In this document: one piece after another, positions 11,256 to 21,291 of the stretch
Layout: each line of letters begins with the position of its first letter
Numbering within the stretch: the stretch's first letter is position 1
Program-made: the position numbers and the translations under genes
The notes under the pieces: model-generated
Told to the model about the DNA's origin: nothing
Database searches by the model: none
The model's input: only the letters and a program-made list of their open reading frames with translations
From: Bacteroidales bacterium
GTDB lineage: Bacteria; Bacteroidota; Bacteroidia; Bacteroidales; NBLH01
Assembly (NCBI GenBank): GCA_016937695.1
Contig: JAFGWC010000133.1
Span: 1-64,000, forward strand
Length of the DNA stretch: 64,000 bases
Direction: 5' to 3'

Positions 11256-11292
11256 AGTTGTTTTTTAAAGTTAAGTTTTTATAATTATTCTG

Positions 11293-11335
11293 CGTCATTG
11301 CATTGGTAATAAGCACTTTGCAATGACGTTTTTTT
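11293..11335 (+). terminator. Intrinsic terminator after cytochrome b-PAS gene
   Basis: CGTCATTGC-18 nt-GCAATGACG followed by TTTTTTT. Confidence 0.75.
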
Positions 11336-11345
11336 ATTATAAAAA

Positions 11346-12125
11346 CTAAAAATGGACAATATCTCCTGAATGAATTTGTTCAATTTTAAAGGCATTATAA
11401 AATTGAGATAAAGCAGGTAAAGCAGTACAATGAGAGGGAAATATTTTTTGAATATTGTTTTGTTTAAAATACAGTATAGTTTTTTTTGTTTGATTATCAT
11501 TATGTTTTAAATGAAATCCACCAATTACACCATAAACATTTTCAATTCCTGAAAGTTTTTTAGCATATTCAATAATATTGCATATTCCTGAATGTGAGCA
11601 TCCTGCAACTACTACCAATCCTTTTTCTGTTAAAACAGAAATTGCAGAATCGTCCATAACAAAATCATCCTCGCCATTATCAAGTATAAAATCTGTTGAT
11701 TTTGCTTCAAAATTATTCAAACGTGGTATTTCTCCAAGAAAAGTAATTTCTTTAGAAATTTGAAATGGGCCTTTACTTAATATTAATTCAAATTTTTTTT
11801 CGGCTATTTTTTTTGAAAAAGGTAATCCTAAATACGAATTGTCTTTTTTCCTATGTTTTTTCTGAAAAGAATCTGGGTGAGTTATTAACTTTTTGTTTTT
11901 CAAATACTTTAAACCATTTCCATGATCCCAATGTCCATGACTTAAAACTAAAGTGTCAATATCATCAAAATTAATATTTAGCAGTTTGGCATTTTTGATA
12001 AAAATATTTGAAGGGCCAAAATCGAATAATATTTTTTTATCTGCTTCTACAATATAAGATAATCCATGCTCTGAAGCAAATTTATTTTTTGGAGCATTAT
12101 CGTTTAAAACTGTTATTTTTAGCAT
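11346..12125 (-). CDS. MBL-fold metallo-hydrolase
   Basis: LVLSHGHWDHGNGL (HxHxDH) and downstream GCSHSG, GGFHL. Confidence 0.88.
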   Translation of the reverse strand: MLKITVLNDNAPKNKFASEHGLSYIVEADKKILFDFGPSNIFIKNAKLLNINFDDIDTLVLSHGHWDHGNGLKYLKNKKLITHPDSFQKKHRKKDNSYLGLPFSKKIAEKKFELILSKGPFQISKEITFLGEIPRLNNFEAKSTDFILDNGEDDFVMDDSAISVLTEKGLVVVAGCSHSGICNIIEYAKKLSGIENVYGVIGGFHLKHNDNQTKKTILYFKQNNIQKIFPSHCTALPALSQFYNAFKIEQIHSGDIVHF

Positions 12126-12155
12126 AACAAAAGCGAAATGGAAAATTATAGTAAT

Positions 12156-12950
12156 CTACTTTTTAGTAAAAGTACCCATTGCATTATCGTAATTAATAAA
12201 ATATTCGCCTTTCTTTAATTTCGATACATCTACTTTGTCGCCAGAACCTTTTGTAATAAGCTTTCCGTAGTAGTTATAAATTTCGTAATCAGTTTTAGCA
12301 GAAAAAATTATCTCATTTTTTGGCTTATCAGGAGAAAAAGTTACTTCAGGATCTAAAGACCGATATGTAGCTTCTGGCGAATATCTTGGCTTTTTAGAAA
12401 AATCAATTTGCTTTACTCTGAATTTATTCAAGCCAGAATGAGGTTCAATATCAGCAGAATATTTGTTAAGTCCACTACTTCCTTTGCCTTCAACAGAAGC
12501 TATTTTCACCCATTTTTTCCATTTAAACTGCTCAATTGTAAATTCTAACGAGCCATTTTCGTTTGTGGTAGTCCATCTTAATTTATTATTTTTCCTATCA
12601 ACATCTATTTCAACTACTTTATAAGTACTTTTCGATTTTAAGACATCAAGATTTAAAACTTTAGGAGTACAATTATCTTTATGTTTTATTATAATTGATA
12701 CATGGTCGCCAATTTTAAGTTGAAATAGGCTTAAATCAATTTCGAATGCACTGGAGTTTATTTCATCTGTAGTTATTTCATTATTAACAGTAACTTCATA
12801 AACACAAAAACCAACTCCTGTTGAGGCAAATGGGTTCATTACAAATAAATTTTCACCCTGATATACACCTTCAATTAGTTGTTCTTTTTGTGCAAAACTA
12901 TTAATTGCTATTAAAAAGAATAAAAATATTATATTGAGTACTTTTTTCAT
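12156..12950 (-). CDS. Secreted hypothetical protein with C-terminal T9SS type-A-like sorting region
   Basis: Signal peptide; C-terminal EIYNYYGKLITKGSGDKVDVSKLKKGEYFINYDNAMGTFTKK. Confidence 0.6.
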   Translation of the reverse strand: MKKVLNIIFLFFLIAINSFAQKEQLIEGVYQGENLFVMNPFASTGVGFCVYEVTVNNEITTDEINSSAFEIDLSLFQLKIGDHVSIIIKHKDNCTPKVLNLDVLKSKSTYKVVEIDVDRKNNKLRWTTTNENGSLEFTIEQFKWKKWVKIASVEGKGSSGLNKYSADIEPHSGLNKFRVKQIDFSKKPRYSPEATYRSLDPEVTFSPDKPKNEIIFSAKTDYEIYNYYGKLITKGSGDKVDVSKLKKGEYFINYDNAMGTFTKK

Positions 12951-13222
12951 CTGTTTAAATTATTACACTCATCTAATTTATAATTAAAAACTATTGACTT
13001 TTTGTACGTTAATTAATAAATTAGCTATTGACTGTTTCATTTTAACAAGTTACTTGTAAAATAAATATCACGTAAATTTAAAACGTAATTTTTAATTTAC
13101 AAAAATTAAACAATTTTTCTGCATAAATATCTGAAAACAACAAATTTAAATTTCTATTAAAATATTAAAAACAAATTTTGATAAATATGCTTATTGAAAT
13201 TATCATATAAAGTAAAATTACT

Positions 13223-15142
13223 CTAGGATTCAATCCAATCACCATTTTCTTTAATTAATTTAATTAATTCATCAACAGCATTTTTTGACGGAATCGACTT
13301 TTTTACAATTTGTTGTCCTTTGTATAAAGAAACTTTGTCAATTCCTGTGCCAACATAACCATAATCCGCATCAGACATTTCGCCAGGTCCATTAACAATA
13401 CAACCCATTATTCCTATTTTCAACCCTTTTAAATGATTTGTAAGTTTTTTTATTTTTGTTGTAACTTCCTGGATATCAAACAATGTGCGTCCACAAGAAG
13501 GACACGAAATATATTCTGTTTTAAAAACTCTTGATCTACTTGCTTGAAAAATTCCAAAAACAATATCAACAAGTTTTCCATTTAAAATTTTATTATTACT
13601 GATTATTGCTCCATCAATCAATCCATCAATTAATAATGGTCCAAAATCAATTGAACTTTTTATTAATGTTTCATTAAAATTATCAAAATATACTTTTTTT
13701 GATATTACAGGAGCATTAATTTGTTTATTATCAATAAATTGGATGAACTTTCTTTGCTTTGCAACAAAATTAATATTATCGTTTTTTAAAATAAATACTA
13801 TGTTTTTTTCTTTTTTAAAATTAACTATTTTTTCACAATAATTACCAGAATTATCAATTTCAATAAAATTAATTTTTTCTCCTTTGATTTTAGATTCCAT
13901 ATAAATATCAATAGAATCAAACAAAACAAATTCGCTTTTTAAATTATGGTTTAAATAATTTTTAATAATTTTTAAACCTTTATTGTAAGATAAATTTATA
14001 TCCGAATTTCCAATATATATATAATCTGGCGAGTTGTCTTTTCTAATCCACTGATTTTCAATTGGTTTTAATTCAAAAGAAAGTTCGATAATGTCTTTAT
14101 CATTAATTATTTCTTTATCAGATAAATCTGCAATAACAACAGGAAAATTATTTCCTCCAATATTGTCAACAATAATTGAATTTCGTTTAGAATATTCAAA
14201 AGGATTATTTGTCAATTTAAAATCAAATTCACTTACTTGTTCTTCTTTTTTGGTAGCAATATATTCCACAATTTGCTTTGCAACAGGTATTTCGGCTTCA
14301 GGTTCTTCGGTTAAAGAAACTCTTATTGTATCTCCAATTCCATCAATTAATAAAGTTCCAATTCCTACAGCCGATTTAATTCTGCCATCATCAGAATCTC
14401 CTGCTTCAGTAACACCCAGATGAATAGGAAAATTCATTTTCTCAAGAAGCATTCTATTCTTTAATAATCTATAAGCAAAAACCATAACTCTTGTATTGCT
14501 TGATTTTAAGGATATTACAATGTCATCAAAATTATTTTTTTTTGCTATTCTTAAAAATTCAAAAACAGATTCAACCATTCCTTCAGGCGTATCGCCATAT
14601 TTACTGATTATTCTATTTGATAAAGAACCATGATTTGAACCTATTCTTAAAACAGTTTTATTTTTTTTACAGATTTCAATCAGTTTAGAAAATTTTTCTT
14701 CAATCTTAACTATTTCTGATTCAAATTGTTGTTCATTATATGTCTCATTTTCAGAGGTTTTCTTATCAGAATAATTTCCTGGATTTATTCTTACTTTTTC
14801 AACAATTTTAGCTGAAGTTTCAGCAATATTTGCATTAAAATGAACATCGGCAATTAATGGTTTATCATATCCTTTTTTTATGAGTTCATCTTTTATATTT
14901 TTTAGATTTTCGGCATGCTTATTTGTTTGTACAGTTAAGCGAACATAATCTGCGCCAGCATCAAAAATTTTAATGCACTGTTCTACACTTCCATTTGTAT
15001 CTAAAGTGTCTGTATTTGTCATTGATTGCAAGCGAATTGGATTATTTTTACCCAAAGGAATTTCGCCAACAAAAACTTCATTTGTAATAAATCTACTATA
15101 ACTATACAGATTATTGCAATATTTAAATTTAAAATTTTTCAC
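13223..15142 (-). CDS. ispG: 4-hydroxy-3-methylbut-2-enyl-diphosphate synthase, long Bacteroidota/plant-type
   Basis: NPIRLQSMTNTDTLDT, C-terminal ISCPSCGRTLFD...GIMGCIVNGPGE; large central insert. Confidence 0.95.
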   Translation of the reverse strand: MKNFKFKYCNNLYSYSRFITNEVFVGEIPLGKNNPIRLQSMTNTDTLDTNGSVEQCIKIFDAGADYVRLTVQTNKHAENLKNIKDELIKKGYDKPLIADVHFNANIAETSAKIVEKVRINPGNYSDKKTSENETYNEQQFESEIVKIEEKFSKLIEICKKNKTVLRIGSNHGSLSNRIISKYGDTPEGMVESVFEFLRIAKKNNFDDIVISLKSSNTRVMVFAYRLLKNRMLLEKMNFPIHLGVTEAGDSDDGRIKSAVGIGTLLIDGIGDTIRVSLTEEPEAEIPVAKQIVEYIATKKEEQVSEFDFKLTNNPFEYSKRNSIIVDNIGGNNFPVVIADLSDKEIINDKDIIELSFELKPIENQWIRKDNSPDYIYIGNSDINLSYNKGLKIIKNYLNHNLKSEFVLFDSIDIYMESKIKGEKINFIEIDNSGNYCEKIVNFKKEKNIVFILKNDNINFVAKQRKFIQFIDNKQINAPVISKKVYFDNFNETLIKSSIDFGPLLIDGLIDGAIISNNKILNGKLVDIVFGIFQASRSRVFKTEYISCPSCGRTLFDIQEVTTKIKKLTNHLKGLKIGIMGCIVNGPGEMSDADYGYVGTGIDKVSLYKGQQIVKKSIPSKNAVDELIKLIKENGDWIES

Positions 15143-15319
15143 TTATTTATTTGTTTGATTAAGCTAAAAAATCAGATTATTTAACAAAAATTTATTTTAA
15201 TAAATTAAATAGCAAAATAAATCAAGAATATTAAAAAAAATATAATAAACCAGTTTTAACTTGCACTTTTTGACAGCCTTAATATTTTAATTAATTTTGT
15301 CACAACTAAATTAAAAAAG

Positions 15320-16237
15320 ATGTCTATAAAAGTTAATAATATTACAAAATTATACGGAAAACAAAAAGCTTTAGACAATGTTTCTTTCGAAATAAAAACT
15401 GGAGAGATAACAGGTTTTTTAGGTCCTAATGGTGCAGGCAAATCCACAATGATGAAAATTATTACAGGGTTTTTACCTGCTAATAGTGGAAATGTATTTG
15501 TAAATGATATAAATGTAAACGAAAATCCACTTGAAGTGAAAAAAATAATTGGATATTTACCTGAAAATAATCCATTATATCTTGATATGTATGTTAAAGA
15601 ATATTTGCAATTTGTAGCATCAATACATCTAAATAAAAAAGAAATAAAACAAAAAGTTAAAAACATAATTGATTTAACAGGTTTAGGAATTGAACAAAAC
15701 AAGAAAATATCCTCATTATCAAAAGGTTACAGACAAAGAACGGGTTTAGCCCAAGCATTAATTCATAATCCTGATATTTTAATTTTAGATGAGCCAACAA
15801 CTGGTTTAGACCCAAATCAAATTGTTGATATCAGAAATTTAATAATAGAAATAGGAAAAGAAAAAACCATTATGCTTTCAACACATATAATGCAAGAAGT
15901 TGAAGCAATTTGCAATAAAGTAATAATTATAGATAAAGGAAAAATAGTTGCAGATGACTCCTCAAAAAAAATACAAGATAAAATTATTGATAATAAAACA
16001 GTTGTAATAATTGAATTTGATAAACGTATTGAAAAAGCGCTCCTAGAAAAAATAGAAGGTGTTGAAAACCTAATAAACCATAAAGAAAATACGTGGCTTA
16101 TTGAAAGTAAAAATAACATAGATATAAGAGCAAGTCTTTTTAATTTTGCCGTAAAAAACAATTTAACAGTTTTGTCTTTACAAAAGCAAGAAAAAAGCCT
16201 TGAAGATGTTTTTAAAATATTAACAGGTAACAATTAA
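15320..16237 (+). CDS. gldA: ABC transporter ATP-binding protein, gliding-motility GldA-like
   Basis: GPNGAGKSTMMK, LSKGYRQRTGLAQALIHNPDILILDEPTTGLDP. Confidence 0.8.
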   Translation: MSIKVNNITKLYGKQKALDNVSFEIKTGEITGFLGPNGAGKSTMMKIITGFLPANSGNVFVNDINVNENPLEVKKIIGYLPENNPLYLDMYVKEYLQFVASIHLNKKEIKQKVKNIIDLTGLGIEQNKKISSLSKGYRQRTGLAQALIHNPDILILDEPTTGLDPNQIVDIRNLIIEIGKEKTIMLSTHIMQEVEAICNKVIIIDKGKIVADDSSKKIQDKIIDNKTVVIIEFDKRIEKALLEKIEGVENLINHKENTWLIESKNNIDIRASLFNFAVKNNLTVLSLQKQEKSLEDVFKILTGNN

Positions 16238-16324
16238 ATTTACACCAAATATATATTTTCTTTGACCTATAATTATTAAAATACTTTGTTTGCATCTATT
16301 TTATAATTATTTTTGTGGCCAATA

Positions 16325-16380
16325 AACGTGGAAAGATTTGATTGATTGCAACCACAGAAAAAAATGCTAAAACAAGCATT
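16325..16380 (+). ncRNA. Probable SAM-II riboswitch upstream of metK
   Basis: GTGG...GATTTGATTGATTGCAACCAC...GCTAAAAC matches the remembered SAM-II (Rfam RF00521) layout, located directly before metK. Confidence 0.7.
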
Positions 16381-16437
16381 TCCTGCCAATCAAAATCTGC
16401 ACATAACATATAGTTATTAATTAAAATTACAAATAAA

Positions 16438-17724
16438 ATGTCATATTTATTCACATCAGAATCAGTTTCTGAAGGACATCCAGATAAAGTAGCAGATCAA
16501 ATATCAGATGCTTTGTTAGATGAATTTTTAAAACAAGATCCAAACTCAAAAGTAGCTTGTGAAACATTAGTAACAACCGGCTTAGCAATGCTAAGCGGCG
16601 AAGTGAAAACTAATGCCTATGTTGAAGTTCAAAAAATAGCCAGAGATGTAATTAATCAAATAGGATATACAAAATCCAGCTATCAATTCGATGGAAATTC
16701 TTGCGCAGTAATATCTTCAATTCACGAACAATCTGCAGATATAAATCAGGGAGTTGAAAGAGAAGATAAAGATAATCAAGGTGCTGGAGATCAAGGAATG
16801 ATGTTTGGTTATGCAACTAATCAAACAGAAAACTATATGCCAATTGCATTAGATTTATCACACAAGCTTTTAGTAGAACTTGCCGCAATAAGAAAAGCAG
16901 GAAAAGAAATGCTTTATCTACGACCAGACTCAAAATCTCAAGTTACAGTTGAATATTCGGATGACAATTTGCCAATAAGAATTGACACTATTGTAATTTC
17001 AACTCAACATGATGATTTCATTAAACCAAAAGATGATTCTGTAAAAGCTCAAAAAGAAACAGATGAAATAATGCTTCAACAAATTTTTAACGATGTTAAA
17101 AATATTTTAATCCCAAATGTTAAAAATAAATTAACCAACAAATTAAAAAGTCTTTTTAACGAAGATTTAAAGTTATTGGTTAATCCTACAGGTAAATTCG
17201 TAATTGGCGGACCTCATGGCGATACAGGATTAACAGGAAGAAAAATAATTGTTGATACATACGGAGGAAAAGGCGCACATGGTGGCGGAGCTTTTTCGGG
17301 AAAAGATTCTTCAAAAGTTGACCGTTCCGCAGCTTATGCAAGCAGGCATATTGCTAAAAACTTAGTTGCAGCTGGAGTTGCTGATGAAGTTTTAGTTCAG
17401 GTTGCTTATGCTATTGGAGTTGCAAATCCGGTTGGACTTTATGTTAATACTTACGGAACTTCAAAAGTAAACAAACATGATTCTGAAATAGCTAAAATAG
17501 TAAATGAGATATTTGATATGAGACCAGCTAAAATTGTTGAAAGATTTGGATTAACAAATCCAATATTCTTACCTACAGCATCATACGGGCATATGGGAAG
17601 AGAACCTTATACAAAAGAAGTATATATTGGATCTAATGGAAATCAAGTTAAAAAAGAAGTTGAATTTTTTGGCTGGGAAAGATTAGACTATATTGATATT
17701 ATAAAAAAGAAATTTAATCTATAG
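16438..17724 (+). CDS. metK: S-adenosylmethionine synthetase
   Basis: [52 protein letters not shown]. Confidence 0.97.
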   Translation: MSYLFTSESVSEGHPDKVADQISDALLDEFLKQDPNSKVACETLVTTGLAMLSGEVKTNAYVEVQKIARDVINQIGYTKSSYQFDGNSCAVISSIHEQSADINQGVEREDKDNQGAGDQGMMFGYATNQTENYMPIALDLSHKLLVELAAIRKAGKEMLYLRPDSKSQVTVEYSDDNLPIRIDTIVISTQHDDFIKPKDDSVKAQKETDEIMLQQIFNDVKNILIPNVKNKLTNKLKSLFNEDLKLLVNPTGKFVIGGPHGDTGLTGRKIIVDTYGGKGAHGGGAFSGKDSSKVDRSAAYASRHIAKNLVAAGVADEVLVQVAYAIGVANPVGLYVNTYGTSKVNKHDSEIAKIVNEIFDMRPAKIVERFGLTNPIFLPTASYGHMGREPYTKEVYIGSNGNQVKKEVEFFGWERLDYIDIIKKKFNL

Positions 17725-17734
17725 AATTTCAATG

Positions 17735-17761
17735 AAAGTCCGATAAATTATCGGACTTTTT
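17735..17761. terminator. Intrinsic terminator between convergent genes
   Basis: AAAGTCCGATAA-A-TTATCGGACTTT then T run. Confidence 0.88.
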
Positions 17762-18090
17762 TATTTTAAAAGCTTTTCTGCCTCATTTCTGATTAAAGAT
17801 TCAATATTTCTCTTAAAAGGCAAAGCCGCTATTGGTAGCTTTCCGTCTAAAACAATCGTCTCAGTCTCTACAGTTAAATTACCTTTTACAGGTAAACCCA
17901 TAATACGAAAAGAAAACTCGGAATTATATTCATTCCAAATTTCATTAACATTACTTACTTTATCTTTGAATTCATTTTTAAGATTTGCTAATAAATTCAT
18001 AATCCTTTCTTTAGCTTCATCCTTATTCAAATTATGCTCAACAGATATCTTTAAATTAGGCATACTTAAATTTTTATAATTTAAAAGCAA
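17761..18090 (-). CDS. Polyhydroxyalkanoic acid system family protein
   Basis: NLKISVEHNLNKDEAKERI...FRIMGLPVKGNLTV...LPIAALPFKRNIESLIRNEAEKLL. Confidence 0.7.
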   Translation of the reverse strand: MLLNYKNLSMPNLKISVEHNLNKDEAKERIMNLLANLKNEFKDKVSNVNEIWNEYNSEFSFRIMGLPVKGNLTVETETIVLDGKLPIAALPFKRNIESLIRNEAEKLLK

Positions 18091-18151
18091 AAATACTATC
18101 TTTTATCTTTAAAAAAAATAAATAAATATCAGAAAATAATTAATGAAAAAC

Positions 18152-18182
18152 TTGCTTTATGAACATATGTTCATTATATTTG
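18152..18182 (+). promoter_or_regulatory. Bacteroidota sigma-ABfr-type promoter with embedded 16-bp palindrome
   Basis: TTG (18152-18154)-N20-TATATTTG (18175-18182); ATGAACATATGTTCAT palindrome at 18159-18174. Confidence 0.65.
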
Positions 18183-18224
18183 TACAATATTTATCTACAA
18201 ACATATAAAAAAAAGGAGGTTATT

Positions 18225-18494
18225 ATGCCACGAGGAGACAAAACAGGACCAAGAGGAAGTGGTCCAATGACAGGCCGAAAATTAGGTAATTGTTCGGGAA
18301 ATAATGATAATCAAAATTTTAACCTAGGATTTGGCTTTAGACGAGGACAAGGATTTAGACACGGCTACAGAAGCTTTTCAGAAAACAGAATTTCTGATAT
18401 CAATAAAACAGAGTTTCTGGAAAAAGAAATTGCAACTTTAAAAGAACAAATTGCTTCGATTGAAAAAAAATTATTTAAGAAAAATGAAGATTAG
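18225..18494 (+). CDS. DUF5320 domain protein
   Basis: MPRGDKTGPRGSGPMTGRKLGNCSG signature; C-terminal coiled-coil; SD AAAAGGAGGT at 18211; start refined from ORF-track 18159. Confidence 0.85.
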   Translation: MPRGDKTGPRGSGPMTGRKLGNCSGNNDNQNFNLGFGFRRGQGFRHGYRSFSENRISDINKTEFLEKEIATLKEQIASIEKKLFKKNED

Positions 18495-18606
18495 TAATTA
18501 TCTTCATAAATTTAATTAAGTCTTAGTCCAAAATTAGTTTTTAGTTAGCAATAAACTAATAACAATAAATTATAATGTTAAATTACTAAAGCAGTATATT
18601 GTTAAA

Positions 18607-18634
18607 GTGTTGTTTATTAGTGATTTAACAACAC
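18607..18634. repeat. Hairpin-forming inverted repeat in intergenic spacer
   Basis: GTGTTGTT...AACAACAC, 8-bp perfect arms. Confidence 0.55.
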
Positions 18635-18673
18635 AATAATGTTTTTATTAAATATCATAATAAAATAAAAAAA

Positions 18674-18877
18674 ATGGATAATTTAGGAAATGGAAGAGGC
18701 CTTGGAAAAGGTGGTGGAAAAGGTAAAAATAAAGGCGGTTCATTTGGTGTTGGCGGAAACTGTGTTTGTGCAAAATGCGGTGAAAAAATTGCTCACCAGC
18801 AAGGAGTTAAATGCACAACTATAAAATGCCCAAGTTGTGGACACACAATGATTCGTGAAGAATTGTTGAATAAGTAA
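18674..18877 (+). CDS. Small Gly-rich N-terminus plus Cys-rich (Zn-ribbon or Fe-S) protein
   Basis: 67 aa, CVCAKCGEKIAHQQGVKCTTIKCPSCGHTMIREE; aligns without gaps to the C-terminus of the DUF134 protein at 46848-47357. Confidence 0.8.
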   Translation: MDNLGNGRGLGKGGGKGKNKGGSFGVGGNCVCAKCGEKIAHQQGVKCTTIKCPSCGHTMIREELLNK

Positions 18878-19090
18878 TAATATCTATAATTCTAAATAAC
18901 ATTGATATTTTTAATATCTGTAATACATATTTTTGTCAAATAATTAGTATATTGCTAATTAGTAATTATAAATATTTGATGTCCTTTTTTAATTACTAAT
19001 TTCAAATTTCTAATTGCCTGTCTATTAATGTAAAACAAAGATTATTAAGTATCATAGTTTTTTAAACTACAGTAGTAATAATTTCAATTT

Positions 19091-19957
19091 ATGAAAATAG
19101 CCATTGCCAGTGGAAAGGGCGGAACAGGAAAAACAACTCTTTCCACTAATTTATCTTTTTATTTATCTGAAAAACATGATGTTGTGCTTGCAGATTTAGA
19201 TGTTGAGGAACCAAATTCTAAGCTTTTTATCGAAGCTGAAGTTTTTCATAAGGAAGATAAATATAAAATGATTCCAAGCTGGATTGAAGATAAATGCACA
19301 CTTTGCGGTATTTGCCATGATGTTTGCAATTATAATGCAATTATCCAACTAGGAACAATGATTTTAGTTTTTCCGGAATTATGTCATAGCTGCTATGCTT
19401 GTTCAGAACTTTGTCCTACAGCAGCATTGCCTATGATTAAACAAAAAATGGGCGAACTAATTCATTTCAAAAATGGCAACTTAAGCTTAATAGAAAGCAG
19501 ATTAGATATTGGACAAGAACAAGCAGTTCCTTTAATTGCCCAAACTATTGATTACGTAGATAAAAATTTCAAAGAAGAAACAATTAAAATCTTTGATTCT
19601 CCGCCAGGAACATCGTGTCCTGTAATTGAAGCAACTAAAGGTGCCGATTTCATTATTTTGGTAACAGAACCAACACCTTTCGGCCTTAACGATTTAAAAC
19701 TAGCTGTTGACACTGTAAAAGAGTTGAAAAAGAATTTTGGAGTTGTAATTAATAGGTATGGTGTTGGTAATGATGATGTTATAACATATTGTAATAATGA
19801 AAAAATACCAATTCTAGCAAAAATTCCTAATAGTAGAAAAATAGCAGAATTATACTCAATTGGGAATATAATTTATGATAAGGTTCCTGAAATGAAGGAC
19901 GAACTTGAGAAAATTGAAATTTTCATCAGCAATTTAAAAACGGGAGGTGAAAAATGA
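19091..19957 (+). CDS. Mrp/MinD-like ATPase with inserted 2x[4Fe-4S] ferredoxin domain (copy 1)
   Basis: SGKGGTGKTTLSTN deviant Walker A; CTLCGICHDVCNYN, CHSCYACSELCPTAAL. Confidence 0.9.
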   Translation: MKIAIASGKGGTGKTTLSTNLSFYLSEKHDVVLADLDVEEPNSKLFIEAEVFHKEDKYKMIPSWIEDKCTLCGICHDVCNYNAIIQLGTMILVFPELCHSCYACSELCPTAALPMIKQKMGELIHFKNGNLSLIESRLDIGQEQAVPLIAQTIDYVDKNFKEETIKIFDSPPGTSCPVIEATKGADFIILVTEPTPFGLNDLKLAVDTVKELKKNFGVVINRYGVGNDDVITYCNNEKIPILAKIPNSRKIAELYSIGNIIYDKVPEMKDELEKIEIFISNLKTGGEK

Positions 19958-20823
19958 AAGAAATAGTTGTAATTTCAGGAAAAGGCGGAACAGGAAAAAC
20001 ATCAGTAACTGCTTCATTTGCAGTGCTTGCTGCCAAAAACGTTGTTGTTGCCGATTGTGATGTAGACGCTGCGGATATGCATATTCTTTTAAAGCCAGAT
20101 TACGCTTTTTCTGAAGATTTTTATAGTGGAGAAATTGCAATAATTGACCAGAATGCATGTATTAGCTGCAACAAATGCAAAGAAGTTTGCAGGTTTAATG
20201 CAATTCCGATAATTGACAATAAATACACTATCGACGAAATAAGCTGCGAAGGTTGTGGATATTGTGCGCGAGTTTGCCCTACAAATGCCATAAAAATGGA
20301 AGAAGATAATGTTGGAAAATGGCATATCTCAGAAACAAGATTAGGAAACACATTAGTTCATGCAAAATTAGGAATTGGAGCCGAAAATTCAGGAAAACTC
20401 GTTGCTAAAGTAAAAAACGAAGCAAAAAGACTAGCAAAAGAAACCGAAAAAGATTTTATTTTAATTGATGGTTCGCCTGGAATAGGTTGTCCTGTTGTTT
20501 CTTCGCTTTCGGGAGCAAATTTTGTTGTACTTGTAACAGAACCAACAGTTTCTGGCAAACACGATTTAGAAAGAGTTTACAAACTAGTTAAAAAATTTAA
20601 TATAAAAGCAGGTTGCATAATAAATAAATACGATTTAAATACTGATGTAACAGATTCAATAGAGAAATTTTTGCAAGATGAAAATATTATTCACCTTGCA
20701 AATTTACCTTATAACGAAAACTTTACAAAAGCAATGATAGAAGGAAAAACAATTGTAGAATTTGAAAACAGTGAGATTAAACAAATTTTAGAAAATAGCT
20801 GGAATTTAATTAAAAATATTTAA
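19954..20823 (+). CDS. Mrp/MinD-like ATPase with inserted 2x[4Fe-4S] ferredoxin domain (copy 2)
   Basis: SGKGGTGKTSVTASF; CISCNKCKEVCRFN, CEGCGYCARVCPTNAI; ATGA overlap with copy 1. Confidence 0.9.
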   Translation: MKEIVVISGKGGTGKTSVTASFAVLAAKNVVVADCDVDAADMHILLKPDYAFSEDFYSGEIAIIDQNACISCNKCKEVCRFNAIPIIDNKYTIDEISCEGCGYCARVCPTNAIKMEEDNVGKWHISETRLGNTLVHAKLGIGAENSGKLVAKVKNEAKRLAKETEKDFILIDGSPGIGCPVVSSLSGANFVVLVTEPTVSGKHDLERVYKLVKKFNIKAGCIINKYDLNTDVTDSIEKFLQDENIIHLANLPYNENFTKAMIEGKTIVEFENSEIKQILENSWNLIKNI

Positions 20824-20866
20824 TAAAAATTAATATCTTAACATACATTTAATAAATAAAAACCAA

Positions 20867-21205
20867 ATGAAAATAGCTTTTACAACAAAAGGAACAGAAT
20901 GGGAATCGTTAATGGATGCCAGATTTGGCAGAACAGAATTTTTCCTTTTATATGATGAAGAAAATGACAGTTTTATACATTTTGATAATAGAGATGTTGA
21001 AAATGATGCACATGGCGCAGGACCAAAAACTGCTCAAAAACTTTTTGAATTACAAGCACAAGTTTTAATTACCGGAAATGGACCAGGCGGAAATGCGGCT
21101 ACAGTTTTAGAAAAAGCAGGAATAAAAATTTATACAGGCGCAGGTGAGATGACTGTAAAAGATGCTTATAATGCTTTAAAAAACAATGAGTTAAAAGAAT
21201 TTTAA
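20867..21205 (+). CDS. NifX/NifB-type dinitrogenase Fe-Mo cofactor-binding family protein
   Basis: DARFGRTEFFLLYDEEN...AQVLITGNGPGGNAATVLEKAGIKIYTGAGEMTVKDA. Confidence 0.85.
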   Translation: MKIAFTTKGTEWESLMDARFGRTEFFLLYDEENDSFIHFDNRDVENDAHGAGPKTAQKLFELQAQVLITGNGPGGNAATVLEKAGIKIYTGAGEMTVKDAYNALKNNELKEF

Positions 21206-21291
21206 CCTCTAGTATTTAACGCTTTTCATAATTAGTAATAAATTAACAATAAAATAAATTTTTACTCTATACTTACTAAAATATTATAATC

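Noticed and set aside
14091-14423. 110-aa plus ORF
   Set aside because: Antisense within ispG; no support
15256-16233. Minus-strand ORFs 15256-15702 and 15817-16233
   Set aside because: Antisense to gldA, which has full ABC motifs
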